DNA of 64,000 nucleotides, from assembly GCA_028726465.1 (NCBI GenBank), contig JAQYQB010000014.1, positions 124,001-188,000 on the forward strand, in the 5' to 3' direction. A model generated the notes under the pieces. The model saw only the letters and a list, made by a program, of their open reading frames with translations. It had not been told where the DNA came from and did no database searches. Shown in pieces: positions 17,774 to 26,834 of this stretch (position 1 is the first letter of the stretch; each line of letters starts with the position of its first letter). The DNA is from Mycobacteriaceae bacterium (GTDB lineage: Bacteria; Actinomycetota; Actinomycetes; Mycobacteriales; Mycobacteriaceae). Position numbers and translations under genes: made by a program.

Positions 17774-19129
17774 TTACTGCTCATCCAGCACCGCGGCGGC
17801 GGTCTGGGCCCACTGCTCCCACTGCTCGGCCTGGGCGCGCAGCTTCTTTTCCTTCTGCGTGTTGCCCTTGGCGGCGGCCGCATCCGCCTGCTGGTTAAAG
17901 TCCTGCGCCCGGGAGCGGAACTGATCCACGCGCGCCTGGGCCTCCGGGTCGGTGCGGCGCCACTGGGACTCCTCGGCGTCGGAGACGCGCTTTTCGACCT
18001 CGGCGATCTTGTCCTCGTACTCGCGGATCTGGTTGCGCGGGACGAAGCCTACTTCCTCCCACTTCTCCTGCAGCTCGCGAAGCTTGGCCTTGGCGGTGTT
18101 GAGGTTGGCCGCCGGGTCGATCTGCGGGGAGTACTCCGCCAGCAGCGCGTCCTTGGCCGCGGCATTGGCGGCGAATTGCTTGTCGCGCTCCGCGTTGACC
18201 TGGTTGCGGGCGTTGAAGAAGTGGTCCTGGGCGGCGCGGAACTGCGCCCAGAGGCGATCGTCGACCTCGCGCGGGGCGCGGCCGGCGGCCTTCCACTCTT
18301 GCATCAGGTCGCGGTAGGCGCGGGCGGTCGGGCCCCAGTCGGTGGAGTTCTGGAGCGCCTCGGCGCGCTCGACCAGCTCTTCCTTCTTCTTCCGGGCGGC
18401 AGCGCGGGAGCGGTCCAGCTCCGCGAAGTGGGAGCCGCGGCGGCGGTTGAAGGCGTCGCGGGCGCGGGAGTAGCGCTTCCACAGCTGGTCATCGGTCTTG
18501 CGGTCGATGCCCTTGATGGTCTTCCACTCGTCCAGGATGGCGCGGATGCGATCGCCGGCGGCTTTCCACTCGGTGGAGTTCTCCGCGATCTCCTCGGCCT
18601 CGGCCGCGAGCTTTTCCTTAGCCGCGATGGCCGCGGCGCGGCGCTCAGCCTTGTCGGCCTGGGCCTTCTCGCGCGCGGCGGCGGAGTGGTCCATGATGGC
18701 GGCCAGGCGCTTGTCCAGCGCGTCTAGGTCGCCAACCACGGCGGCGGTGGCCAGATCCGCGCGCAGGGTGGCGGCGGTGTCCTTGATGGAGTCGGCCTCC
18801 TGCGGGTTGGCCCGGAGGCGGGCCTCGAGCAGCTCGACCTCGGTGGCCAGGTCGTCGTAGCGCTTGCCGAAGTGGGCTAGGCCCTCGGCGGCCGTGCCGG
18901 CCTGCCAGGAACCTACGGCGCGCTCGCCGTCACCGGTGGTGACGTAGACGGTGCCGTCGTCCGCCACGCGGCCCCACTTAGACGGGTCGGACTTCGGCGT
19001 CTGGGACAGTGCTACCGGCGCGGCCGGCTTTGCCCCAGGCCGCGGGGTTTGACCCGGCTTCGGGGCCTGCGGCCGAGGGCCGGGCTTCGGCATGTTGCCC
19101 GGGTGCGGTACCTGTGATTGAGGAGCCAT
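17774..19129 (-). CDS. DUF349 domain protein
   Basis: The 451-residue protein is highly charged and helical. The first 70 residues are Pro/Lys-rich and disordered (PKPGPRPQAPKPGQTPRPGAKP). VADDGTVYVTTGDGERAVGSWQAGTAAEGLAHFGKRYDDL follows, then repeated DUF349 units, each with the W-K-x-x-x-D/G-R-x-x-R...LW-x-x-(F/Y)-x-x-A pattern (for example STEWKAAGDRIRAILDEW and DQLWKRYSRARDAFNRRR). The family is widespread in actinobacteria and likely forms long coiled-coil rods; no enzymatic role is known to me. It is first in the operon with the GNAT gene. Confidence 0.85.
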   Translation of the reverse strand: MAPQSQVPHPGNMPKPGPRPQAPKPGQTPRPGAKPAAPVALSQTPKSDPSKWGRVADDGTVYVTTGDGERAVGSWQAGTAAEGLAHFGKRYDDLATEVELLEARLRANPQEADSIKDTAATLRADLATAAVVGDLDALDKRLAAIMDHSAAAREKAQADKAERRAAAIAAKEKLAAEAEEIAENSTEWKAAGDRIRAILDEWKTIKGIDRKTDDQLWKRYSRARDAFNRRRGSHFAELDRSRAAARKKKEELVERAEALQNSTDWGPTARAYRDLMQEWKAAGRAPREVDDRLWAQFRAAQDHFFNARNQVNAERDKQFAANAAAKDALLAEYSPQIDPAANLNTAKAKLRELQEKWEEVGFVPRNQIREYEDKIAEVEKRVSDAEESQWRRTDPEAQARVDQFRSRAQDFNQQADAAAAKGNTQKEKKLRAQAEQWEQWAQTAAAVLDEQ

Positions 19130-19326
19130 GAGTCAAACACCATCCTTGTGCAAAAATCGCCGCCGCGCGACACGGCTGCCTTTAACGGGAGTATGCGATT
19201 TCGCGCCCTAAAAATGCGCGAAGTGCCGATTCATTACTTTACCCGGTATTCACCCGCCACGTGCGGACTCCCAGCCGGGCGGGCGAACTGTGGGCCAGCC
19301 CCGGCAGCGGCTAAGATTATCCGCGT
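19130..19326. other. Divergent intergenic region
   Basis: The 197 nt between the DUF349 gene (minus) and the gene at 19327 (plus) must carry both promoters. TAAGAT (19312-19317) lies 9 nt before ATG 19327. A near-palindromic stretch, GCGCCCTAAAAATGCGC, lies at about 19201-19217. No RNA gene is seen. Confidence 0.4.
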
Positions 19327-19983
19327 ATGTCTACCCTCGTGATAATCCCCGGTTCCCCCGCCTTGGTGCGCGAACTCGCGCCCAGCGATGCCGCCGGAGC
19401 CCAGTTGCTCGACCACGCCCGCACGGCGCTGTGGCAGGCGGCGGTTAAGCTCCGCGCGAACGACGGGGCGGAGCACGTGCGCGTGCCGGTCGACCTGGTC
19501 TGTTCGCAGGCGCCGCGCTGGCGGACCGAGCACGCCGGCTCCTTCGCGGCCTGGGGCGCCCCACACGTCCGGGTCTCGGCCGGGCACTACCTGGCGGAGC
19601 TGGTGGCCCGCTACGTCACCGAGCCCGTCGACGGGGTAGAGGTGCGCGCCGTGCGCGAGCACCTCACCGCACCCGATCCGCAGGCCATCACCGTGGTCGT
19701 CGTCGACGGCAGCGCCGGGTTAGACGCCCGCGCCCCGCTGGCCGAGCTGCCCGCAGCAGCCGCGGTGCACCAGTGGTGCTGCGAGCTGCTTCGCGGCGGC
19801 GTAAACACCTACCCGCCGGAGTGGGACGCGGGCCAGCTGTCCGAGGCCGGCATCGTCGAGCCGGAGCCCTGGCTGGAGCTGGCCGAGTACGCCTCCCGCC
19901 GGGGCCTGCGGGCGGCGGAGCTTCTCGCCGCGGACGACTCCCTGGGTGTAGGGCGCTACGTCGCGCGCTGGGAGGTGGCCTAA
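19327..19983 (+). CDS. Conserved hypothetical protein upstream of miaA
   Basis: The 218-residue protein has the N terminus [24 protein letters not shown], a core with alternating beta/alpha character ([31 protein letters not shown]) and a Trp/Glu-rich C terminus. The layout suggests an alpha/beta fold like the actinobacterial proteins encoded just before miaA (the Rv2728c group). No catalytic motif is convincing. Its TAA shares one base with the miaA ATG (19983), so translation is coupled to miaA. Function unknown; a role linked to tRNA modification is only a guess from position. Confidence 0.75.
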   Translation: MSTLVIIPGSPALVRELAPSDAAGAQLLDHARTALWQAAVKLRANDGAEHVRVPVDLVCSQAPRWRTEHAGSFAAWGAPHVRVSAGHYLAELVARYVTEPVDGVEVRAVREHLTAPDPQAITVVVVDGSAGLDARAPLAELPAAAAVHQWCCELLRGGVNTYPPEWDAGQLSEAGIVEPEPWLELAEYASRRGLRAAELLAADDSLGVGRYVARWEVA

Positions 19984-20891
19984 TGCTGCCGACCCCCATT
20001 GCCGTGGTGGGGCCGACGGCCTCCGGCAAGTCCGCCCTCGGCGTGGCCCTGGCGCACGCACTCGACGGGGAAGTGGTCAACGTCGACTCCATGCAGCTGT
20101 ATAAGGGCATGGACATCGGTACGGCCAAGCTTTCCGTCGAAGAGCGCGAAGGCATCCCGCACCACCAGCTGGACGTCTGGGAGGTCACGGAGACCGCCTC
20201 CGTGGCCCGCTACCAGGCCGCGGCGGTAGCCGACGTGGAAGACATCCGGTCCCGGGGCAAGACCCCCATCCTGGTCGGCGGGTCGATGCTCTACGTCCAG
20301 TCCCTGGTCGACGATTGGCAGTTCCCGCCCACGGACCCGGACGTCCGCCAGAAATACGAAGACCTCCGGCTAGAGATCGGCACGGCCGCCCTGCACGACC
20401 TGCTGGCCGAGCGGGACCCGCAGGCCGCCGAGACCATCGAGGACCAGGACCCGCGGCGCACCGTGCGCGCCCTGGAGGTCATCGAGCTGACCGGCCGGCC
20501 CTTCCAGGCCAGCCAGCCGCCCAAGAACGCCCCGCCCCGCTGGGGGACCCGGCTGCTGGGCCTGCACGCCCCGGCCGAGTGGCTCAACCCGCGGATTGAG
20601 CTGCGCACCCGGCAGATGTTCGCCCAGGGGCTGGTCGGCGAGGTCGAAGGCCTCAAGGAGGTGGGCCTGCAGGCGGAGTCCACGGCCGGCCGGGCCATCG
20701 GCTACGCGCAGGTCCTGCAGTACCTCGACGGCCAGCTCTCCCTGGCCGAGGCGGAAGAAAAGACCACCTTCGGCACGCGCCGCTACGTGCGCCGCCAGCG
20801 CTCCTGGTTCCGCCGGGACAAGCGCATCTACTGGCTGGACGCGGCCGGCGACACTTTTGCCGAGGCTCAGCAGGCCTTGGGCCTGGGCTAG
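19983..20891 (+). CDS. miaA: tRNA dimethylallyltransferase MiaA
   Basis: MiaA transfers the dimethylallyl group from DMAPP to A37 of tRNAs that read UNN codons, making the MiaB substrate. The 302-residue enzyme shows the P-loop [11 protein letters not shown] (residues ~10-20), the substrate segment [18 protein letters not shown] with its catalytic Asp, [33 protein letters not shown], and the C-terminal [15 protein letters not shown] tRNA-contacting helix. The start was set at ATG 19983, which overlaps the upstream stop by one base and gives the usual family N terminus. Confidence 0.97.
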   Translation: MLPTPIAVVGPTASGKSALGVALAHALDGEVVNVDSMQLYKGMDIGTAKLSVEEREGIPHHQLDVWEVTETASVARYQAAAVADVEDIRSRGKTPILVGGSMLYVQSLVDDWQFPPTDPDVRQKYEDLRLEIGTAALHDLLAERDPQAAETIEDQDPRRTVRALEVIELTGRPFQASQPPKNAPPRWGTRLLGLHAPAEWLNPRIELRTRQMFAQGLVGEVEGLKEVGLQAESTAGRAIGYAQVLQYLDGQLSLAEAEEKTTFGTRRYVRRQRSWFRRDKRIYWLDAAGDTFAEAQQALGLG

Positions 20892-20947
20892 GAGCCGCGC
20901 CGACCCGGGCGCCCCAACCCCGCCCGCTGGGTGCGGGACTCAAGCAG

Positions 20948-20960
20948 TAGACTCGGTGCC
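20948..20960 (+). promoter_or_regulatory. Leaderless promoter of dapF
   Basis: TAGACT (20948-20953) lies 7 nt before ATG 20961. Confidence 0.55.
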
Positions 20961-21806
20961 ATGCGAGTTAGCAAAGGTCACGGAACCGAGAACGATTTCC
21001 TCATCATCCCGAGCTTCGAGGAGCTCGTGGACCTGCCCGAAAAGCGCGTGCAGCGGCTGTGCGATAGGCGCGCCGGGCTGGGTGCGGACGGCATCCTGCG
21101 CGTGGTGCGCGCCGGGCAGCTGCTGGAGGCCGGCGAGATCGAGGCGCTGCCCGCCGGGCTGGAGCGCGAGGACTGGTTCATGGACTACCGCAACGCGGAC
21201 GGCTCCGTGGCGGAGATGTGCGGCAATGGCACCCGGGTCTTCGCGCACTGGCTCAGCGCCCACGGGCTGGTCGATAGCGCCACCTTTAACGTCGGCACCC
21301 GCGCCGGCACCAAGAAGGTCACCGTGCATGCTGCCGATGCCACCGACGCCACCGTCAGCGTGCAGATGAGCGAGGCGAAGGTGCTGGGGCTTTCCACCGC
21401 GCAGGTGGGCACCCACCGGGTAGCCGGCCTCGGCGTGGACGTGGGCAACCCCCACCTGGCCGCGGTCGTGCCGGGCCTGGAACCCGCCGAACTTGCCGAG
21501 TGGGAACTGGGCACCCCGACCTGGGACCCGGAGTTTTTCCCGGCAGGTGTCAACGTGGAGATCGTCACCCCGGCGGCAGACGGCGAGGTGCACATGCGCG
21601 TGGTCGAGCGCGGCGTGGGGGAGACGCGCTCGTGCGGTACGGGCACGGTGGCCGCCGCGCGCGCCGCGCTGGCCGATGCCGGCCGCGGGGAAGGCACCTT
21701 GCGCGTCCACGTGCCGGGCGGGACCGTGGAGGTCACCATCACCGACGGCGGCTCGGTACTGACCGGCCCGTCGCGGATCGTCGCCGACGGGGAGACGAGC
21801 CTCTAG
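20961..21806 (+). CDS. dapF: Diaminopimelate epimerase
   Basis: DapF converts LL- to meso-diaminopimelate for lysine and for the meso-DAP peptidoglycan of corynebacteria. The 281-residue, PLP-independent two-base epimerase shows both catalytic cysteines: Cys87 in [11 protein letters not shown] and Cys225 in [12 protein letters not shown]. The substrate-binding N-terminal [11 protein letters not shown] and the GNPHLA motif are present. ATG 20961 was chosen for the leaderless -10 and the family N terminus. The stop codon overlaps that of the convergent gene by 4 nt (CTAG). Confidence 0.97.
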   Translation: MRVSKGHGTENDFLIIPSFEELVDLPEKRVQRLCDRRAGLGADGILRVVRAGQLLEAGEIEALPAGLEREDWFMDYRNADGSVAEMCGNGTRVFAHWLSAHGLVDSATFNVGTRAGTKKVTVHAADATDATVSVQMSEAKVLGLSTAQVGTHRVAGLGVDVGNPHLAAVVPGLEPAELAEWELGTPTWDPEFFPAGVNVEIVTPAADGEVHMRVVERGVGETRSCGTGTVAAARAALADAGRGEGTLRVHVPGGTVEVTITDGGSVLTGPSRIVADGETSL

Positions 21807-22372
21807 CTGGCCTCGCCCCCCAGGCGGTTGTCGGGGCCCTCGCCGTTGTAGCGGGTGCCCAGCCGCTGGGCAGACCGGCGGGCGTTAATCCAGGACTCCT
21901 TGATATCGAGCGCGCGCTGGTCGGTGACCCGCAGCAGCGACTCTAGGTCTTGGGTTTCTAGCTCCGTGCTGGCCAAGCGGGCATTGAGCCGGTTGAGGAA
22001 GCGGCGGGCGGAGGCGTACTGGTAGTGGAACCTTTCCACCGCCTCGTCGCCGCAGTCGTAGTCCAGCAGCGCCGGGCGGTGCAGGGTGCGGTCCGCGATG
22101 GTGTCGGCATCCTGGGCGTTGCTGAAGTGATCGAATTCGTCCATGACGTCCGTGATGTCTTCCGCCGACAGCTGAATGGAAGAACGCAGCACCCGGTGCT
22201 CGTGGGCGTCCGGGCGCATGGAGAGCATGACCCACACCGCGCCGGCCAGCAGGAGCGCGACTATCAGGCCGACCACCTTGAGCAGCCCGATGAGGAAGGC
22301 GGCGGCGATGATCGTCAACACGATTGCTAGCGCGCGGCGCTGGCCTGCGGATCGGGGGAAGGGCAGTGGCAT
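21803..22372 (-). CDS. Conserved membrane-anchored protein of unknown function
   Basis: In 189 residues, two closely spaced hydrophobic segments ([22 protein letters not shown] and [17 protein letters not shown]) near the N terminus form a hairpin anchor. A helical, acidic cytoplasmic part follows, containing [35 protein letters not shown] recognise no domain. The Shine-Dalgarno AAGGAGGT is unusually complete and is part of a GGAGGTGACCTCC palindrome just before the ATG, which could mask it. The gene converges on dapF with shared stop-codon bases. Confidence 0.7.
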   Translation of the reverse strand: MPLPFPRSAGQRRALAIVLTIIAAAFLIGLLKVVGLIVALLLAGAVWVMLSMRPDAHEHRVLRSSIQLSAEDITDVMDEFDHFSNAQDADTIADRTLHRPALLDYDCGDEAVERFHYQYASARRFLNRLNARLASTELETQDLESLLRVTDQRALDIKESWINARRSAQRLGTRYNGEGPDNRLGGEAS

Positions 22373-22471
22373 GGGGAGGTCACCTCCTTAAAAGGGCGGT
22401 CAAATATCGGAAGCTACGAATAAACGGTCGGTACTTTGAGGGTTATCTTACCGTGTGAGACAGTCTTTGGC

Positions 22472-23347
22472 TTAGGAACAGCCGCAGCCGCCGGAGCCGC
22501 AACCGCAGCCGCCGCCGGATCCACACCCGCCCGTAGGGGCGGCCACGCTAGCCGTCAGCAGGGCCGAGCCGGCCAGGACCGTGTTCTTTGCCGGCAGCTC
22601 GCCGCCGTCGTCGGGCAGGCAAACATCCAGCGGGAAGGCGCCGTCGAGTACCACGTGGGCAAAGCGCTGGCCGGTCAGCTCGTTGGTCAGCCACTGGCTT
22701 TCCATAACGCGCCCGGCGAACTCGAAGGCCGGGGTCGGCGCCTGGGCGCCGGAGCCGGAGGCGATGATCTCCGCGCCGCTGGACTTGGCCACCGCCGGGA
22801 ACTCGCCGGTTTCGGCCTCAAAGGCCTCGGCGGAGTCGTAGCGGCGGGTCTCCAGCGCCAAGGCGGTCAGGCTGACCTGCTGCCACTGCTGGGTTTCTTC
22901 CTCCGCCAGCAGCGGGCCCTGGGCGAGGTTCGCGGTCACCGTGGCTAGCACCGTGCCGAAGGGGTCGATGACCTCCAGGTGGGCGAGCACGTCGTTGACC
23001 ATGTCGACGTGGGCGAAGGACTGCGTCACGGCGTTGAAGCCGACGAAGGTGGCAAACGGCTCCACGGCGAGGATGTTGAGCTGCGCGCCGCTCGGGTCGG
23101 TGAACTGGATGAGCTGCCCGCCGCGGACCTCGCCGGTGACCTGCAGGTGATCGGTGGCGATGGCCGCCTCGACGGCCTGTTGCCAGCGGTCGAAGTTAAA
23201 GCCCAAGGCCGCCATTTCCGGCAGCTTGTGTGCCACTCCGGCCGGTTGCCCGGCGCGGGCGGTGGGTACTGCCTGGTTCGGCTGCTGGGGAGAGTCTGGT
23301 TTCTCGGCCGCGGGCGTCGGGCCGGACTGGCTGGCATGCGTAGTCAT
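22472..23347 (-). CDS. Hypothetical protein with a Cys/Gly-rich C-terminal tail
   Basis: The 291-residue protein has a Pro/Gln-rich N terminus, then a soluble beta-rich body resembling two repeats (LPEMAALGFNFDRWQQAVEA with ILAVEPFATFVGFNAVTQSF, and later AEIIASGSGAQAPTPAFEFAG with FAHVVLDGAFPLDVCLPD). The last 19 residues are only Gly, Ser and five Cys (C-G-C and G-C-G spacing), like a metal-binding or cross-linking tail. No signal peptide or membrane segment is visible, so the tail is cytoplasmic. TAGAAT lies 6 nt before the ATG. Function unknown; related proteins sit beside hflX in other corynebacteria as far as I recall. Confidence 0.7.
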   Translation of the reverse strand: MTTHASQSGPTPAAEKPDSPQQPNQAVPTARAGQPAGVAHKLPEMAALGFNFDRWQQAVEAAIATDHLQVTGEVRGGQLIQFTDPSGAQLNILAVEPFATFVGFNAVTQSFAHVDMVNDVLAHLEVIDPFGTVLATVTANLAQGPLLAEEETQQWQQVSLTALALETRRYDSAEAFEAETGEFPAVAKSSGAEIIASGSGAQAPTPAFEFAGRVMESQWLTNELTGQRFAHVVLDGAFPLDVCLPDDGGELPAKNTVLAGSALLTASVAAPTGGCGSGGGCGCGSGGCGCS

Positions 23348-23507
23348 GTCGATATTCTATCCCTCCGTACGCTGGCACTTAAATTCACGCCGCCCGCCCG
23401 CCGGGCCTGCCCGCTGCCCCCAGGTGGCACCCCACGGAAGCGGCGGTTTGTAGTTAGCCGGTGTCACTTGGGGTTTAGCGCAGTGACGTGGAAGAATAAG
23501 CACCAAT

Positions 23508-25004
23508 ATGACTGAATCTTCACAATTTAGTAACGAGCACGAAAAGCTGCTCGCCCACGCCTTCCGCGATAACGCGCCGCAACGGCCCGCGCACGCAGAC
23601 GAGGAACTAAGCACCGGTGAGATGGACCTGGCAGAGCGCAACGCCCTGCGCAGCGTGACCCGGGAGACCACAATCCGCGCCGAGGACACCACGGATGGCT
23701 ACGAAGTCGAGTACCGCAAGCTGCGCCTGGAGCAGGTCATCCTGGTCGGGGTGTGGACCGAGGGCACCATCGCTGAGGTCGAGGCCACCCTGGACGAGCT
23801 GGCCGCCCTGGCCGAGACCGCCGGCGCCGAGGTCGTCGAGCTCATCTACCAAAAGCGCGACAAGCCGGACTCCGGTACGTTCATCGGCTCCGGCAAGGTC
23901 AAGGAGCTCAAGGAGATCGTGGAGGCCACCGGCGCGGACACGGTCATCTGCGACGGCGAGCTCAACCCCGGCCAGCTGACCGCGCTGGAGCGCGCCCTCA
24001 ACACCAAGGTCATCGACCGTACGATGCTGATCCTGGACATCTTCGCCCAGCACGCGAAGTCGAAGGAGGGCAAGGCGCAGGTCTCGCTCGCCCAGCTGGA
24101 ATACCTCTACACGCACACCCGTGGCTGGGGCGGCAACCTGTCGCGCCAGGCGGGCGGCCGCGCCGGCTCCAACGGCGGCGTGGGCCTGCGCGGCCCGGGT
24201 GAGACCAAGATCGAGACCGACCGCCGCCGCATCCGCACGGAGATGGCCCGCCTGCGCAAGGCGCTGCGGAACATGAAGACCGCGCGCGAGGTCAAGCGCT
24301 CCCGCCGCGCCGCGTCCACGGTGGCGCAGATCGCCATTGCCGGCTACACGAACGCCGGCAAGTCCTCGCTCATCAACGCGATGACCGGGGCGGGCGTGCT
24401 GGTGGAAGACGCCCTGTTCGCCACGCTGGATCCGACCACCCGCCGCGCGCAGCTGGGCGACGGCCGCCAGGTGGTCTTCACCGACACCGTCGGCTTTGTT
24501 CGCCACCTGCCCACGCAGCTGGTCGAGGCCTTCAAGTCCACGCTAGAGGAGGTGCTGGGCGCGGATCTCATGCTGCACGTGGTCGACGGCTCGGATCCCT
24601 TCCCGCTCAAGCAGATCTCCGCGGTCAACAAGGTCATCTACGACATCGTCAAGGAGACAGGGGAGAACCCGCCGCCGGAGATCATCGTCATCAACAAGAT
24701 CGACCAGGCCGATCCCCTGGTGCTCGCGGAGGTCCGCCACACCCTGGACCGCGACAACGTGGTCTTCGTCTCGGCGAAGACCGGCGAGGGCGTCGACGAG
24801 CTGACCACCCGGGTCGAGCTCTTCCTCAACACCCTGGACGCGGACGTCGAACTCCTCGTGCCGTACACCCGCGGCGACGTCGTAGCCCGCCTCCACGAGG
24901 AGGGCACCGTGCGCAGCGAGGATTACTCGGAAGAGGGCACGCGGATAAGCGCCCGCGTGCCGCAGCAGGTCGCGGCGGAGTTAACCGAGTTTCGCGTGGA
25001 TTAA
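23508..25004 (+). CDS. hflX: GTPase HflX
   Basis: HflX is a ribosome-associated GTPase that splits stalled or heat-damaged 70S ribosomes. The 498-residue protein has the N-terminal HflX domain (VGVWTEGTIAEVEATLDELAALAETAGAEVV, SGTFIGSGKVKEL), a linker with the glycine-rich RGPGETKIETDRRRIR, and the G domain: G1 GYTNAGKSS (about 279-287), G2/G3 ATLDPTTRR and FTDTVGFVRHLP, G4 NKID, and G5 VSAKTGEG. It is 35 nt upstream of the permease gene. Confidence 0.96.
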   Translation: MTESSQFSNEHEKLLAHAFRDNAPQRPAHADEELSTGEMDLAERNALRSVTRETTIRAEDTTDGYEVEYRKLRLEQVILVGVWTEGTIAEVEATLDELAALAETAGAEVVELIYQKRDKPDSGTFIGSGKVKELKEIVEATGADTVICDGELNPGQLTALERALNTKVIDRTMLILDIFAQHAKSKEGKAQVSLAQLEYLYTHTRGWGGNLSRQAGGRAGSNGGVGLRGPGETKIETDRRRIRTEMARLRKALRNMKTAREVKRSRRAASTVAQIAIAGYTNAGKSSLINAMTGAGVLVEDALFATLDPTTRRAQLGDGRQVVFTDTVGFVRHLPTQLVEAFKSTLEEVLGADLMLHVVDGSDPFPLKQISAVNKVIYDIVKETGENPPPEIIVINKIDQADPLVLAEVRHTLDRDNVVFVSAKTGEGVDELTTRVELFLNTLDADVELLVPYTRGDVVARLHEEGTVRSEDYSEEGTRISARVPQQVAAELTEFRVD

Positions 25005-25025
25005 CCCCGCCTGGCGCAGGTGATC

Positions 25026-25039
25026 CATAATGAAGACTC
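25026..25039 (+). promoter_or_regulatory. Leaderless promoter of the uracil permease gene
   Basis: CATAAT (25026-25031) lies 8 nt before GTG 25040. Confidence 0.45.
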
Positions 25040-26323
25040 GTGAGTAATATTTTCGGTTGGACCGTCCACGGTGACGGAAAGAAGATCGCCCCGGGGGCCG
25101 TGGTCGCCCCGGAAGAACGGCTGAACTGGCCGCGCACCATCGGCATCGGCATGCAACACGTCGTGGCCATGTTCGGCGCCACGCTGTTGGTGCCCACCCT
25201 GACCGGCTTTCCGGTCAACACCACGCTGCTGTTCTCCGGCATCGGCACCATCCTCTTCCTGGCGATCACCCGCAACCGCCTGCCGTCCTACCTGGGCTCG
25301 TCGTTTGCCTTCATCGCGCCGCTGTCCGCCTCGCAGGCCCAGGGCATCGGCGTGCAGGCCGGCGCCGTGATGTGCACCGGCCTGGCGCTGGTTGTCATCG
25401 GCCTTATCGTCAAGGCCGCGGGCAAGCGCGTTATCGATGCCGTCATGCCCCCGGCCGTGACCGGCGCCATCGTCGCCCTCATCGGCCTGAACCTGGCCCC
25501 GAACGCGGCTGCGAACTTCTCCAGCCAGCCGCTGGTGGCCGCGGTGACCCTGGTGGTCATCCTGCTGGCCACGGTGGCCGGCCGCGGCATGGTCTCGCGC
25601 CTGTCCATCCTCATCGGCGTCGTAGTCGGCTGGGCCTTTGCCGCGCTGACCGGCAACCTGGATCCGTCTGCCGGCGAATCCATTAGGGAGGCCGCCTGGG
25701 TGGGCCTGCCGCAGTTCCACGCCCCGGAGTTCAACCTCTCGGCCATCGCGGTGGCCCTGCCGGTGCTGGTCGTCCTCATCGCCGAAAACGTCGGCCACGT
25801 CAAGGCCGTCTCGGAGATGACCAACCGGGACCTCGACGACCTGGCGGGCGATGCCCTCTTCGCCGACGGCCTGGCCACCTCGCTGGCCGGCGGCTTCGGC
25901 GGCTCCGGCACCACCACCTACGCGGAAAACATCGGCGTCATGGCCGCCACGCGCGTGTATTCCACCGCCGCCTATTTCGTCGCAGCCCTGACCGCCATCG
26001 CTCTGGCGTTCATCCCGAAATTCGGCGCCCTCATCTTCACCATCCCCACCGGCGTGCTGGGCGGGGCCACCCTGGTGCTCTACGGGCTCATCGGCATGCT
26101 CGGCGTGCGCATCTGGATGGACAACAAGGTCAACTTCAACAACCCGGTCAACCTGACCGCGGCCGCCGTGGCGCTCATCGCCGGAATTGGCAACCTCACC
26201 CTCGACGTCTTCGGCGTCACCCTCGAAGGCATCGCCTGGGGCTCTGTCGGCATCATCATCGGTTACCCCATCATGAAACGCCTCTACGACCACGTCGGGG
26301 AAGGGCAGAACGCGAAGTACTAG
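25040..26323 (+). CDS. Uracil permease, NCS2 family (UraA-like)
   Basis: This 427-residue proton-coupled nucleobase importer has about 14 hydrophobic segments. Substrate-binding motifs of UraA-type uracil permeases are seen: IAENVGHVKAVSEMT (with the Glu/His of TM8) and GGFGGSGTTTYAENIGVMAATRVYST (with the TM10 Glu). This favours uracil over xanthine or purines. GTG 25040 is preferred for the -10 box 8 nt upstream. The gene is followed by a large hairpin that serves ptsH on the other strand. Symbol uraA would fit but is not certain. Confidence 0.88.
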   Translation: MSNIFGWTVHGDGKKIAPGAVVAPEERLNWPRTIGIGMQHVVAMFGATLLVPTLTGFPVNTTLLFSGIGTILFLAITRNRLPSYLGSSFAFIAPLSASQAQGIGVQAGAVMCTGLALVVIGLIVKAAGKRVIDAVMPPAVTGAIVALIGLNLAPNAAANFSSQPLVAAVTLVVILLATVAGRGMVSRLSILIGVVVGWAFAALTGNLDPSAGESIREAAWVGLPQFHAPEFNLSAIAVALPVLVVLIAENVGHVKAVSEMTNRDLDDLAGDALFADGLATSLAGGFGGSGTTTYAENIGVMAATRVYSTAAYFVAALTAIALAFIPKFGALIFTIPTGVLGGATLVLYGLIGMLGVRIWMDNKVNFNNPVNLTAAAVALIAGIGNLTLDVFGVTLEGIAWGSVGIIIGYPIMKRLYDHVGEGQNAKY

Positions 26324-26373
26324 TGCGCAGCTAGGCGAACGCTGAGCGGCCAGTAGAAATGCGCAAAAAGAGT

Positions 26374-26410
26374 TGGGGCCCAGGACAGCAAAGAACTGTC
26401 CTGGGCCCCA
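26374..26410 (-). terminator. Strong terminator downstream of ptsH
   Basis: A perfect 15-bp stem (26374-26388 with 26396-26410) has a 7-nt loop. On the minus strand it is followed by ACTCTTTTTGC, a good T tract. It may also stop read-through from the permease gene. Confidence 0.85.
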
Positions 26411-26437
26411 GGTTTATCTAAAACCGGGATTGGTGGC

Positions 26438-26707
26438 CTACTCGGCGTCCAAATCCTGCTCGATGAGGGAAGCGATCTTCTCGACGGCTTCGGAGTTCTC
26501 GGAGGTGACGGTGACCTCGTCGCCCTGCTCGGCGCCCAGGGCCATGATCATCAGGGACGAGGCGGCATCGGTCTCGTCGTCATCGTCTTCGCCCACCAGG
26601 TTGAGGAAGATGTCCTCATCGAACTCGCCAGCGGCGTCAGCGATGATGGAAGCCGGACGGGCGTGCAGGCCCACGGAGGAACCTACCTTGACGGTCTTGG
26701 AAGCCAT
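26438..26707 (-). CDS. ptsH: Phosphocarrier protein HPr
   Basis: HPr relays phosphate from PtsI (enzyme I) to the sugar-specific EII complexes. The 89-residue protein has the active-site His15 in GLHARPAS and the segment AASSLMIMALGAEQGDEVTV that includes the position of Ser46 (regulatory in Firmicutes; no HPr kinase is expected here). It carries an unusually acidic loop (VGEDDDDETD). An AAAGGA Shine-Dalgarno precedes the ATG. It lies 127 nt downstream of ptsF on the same strand and ends at a strong terminator. Confidence 0.97.
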   Translation of the reverse strand: MASKTVKVGSSVGLHARPASIIADAAGEFDEDIFLNLVGEDDDDETDAASSLMIMALGAEQGDEVTVTSENSEAVEKIASLIEQDLDAE

Positions 26708-26834
26708 GATTAATCAATCCTTTCATCGGTTGTTTTCTGCCCCAGTCTACGGCGCGCTAGTTCCGCGTGCCACGCCCCGCGCCGGAGGGCGCGCGACTGT
26801 GACGGACGCGGTAGCACCGCGGGGCGTTCCTGCT

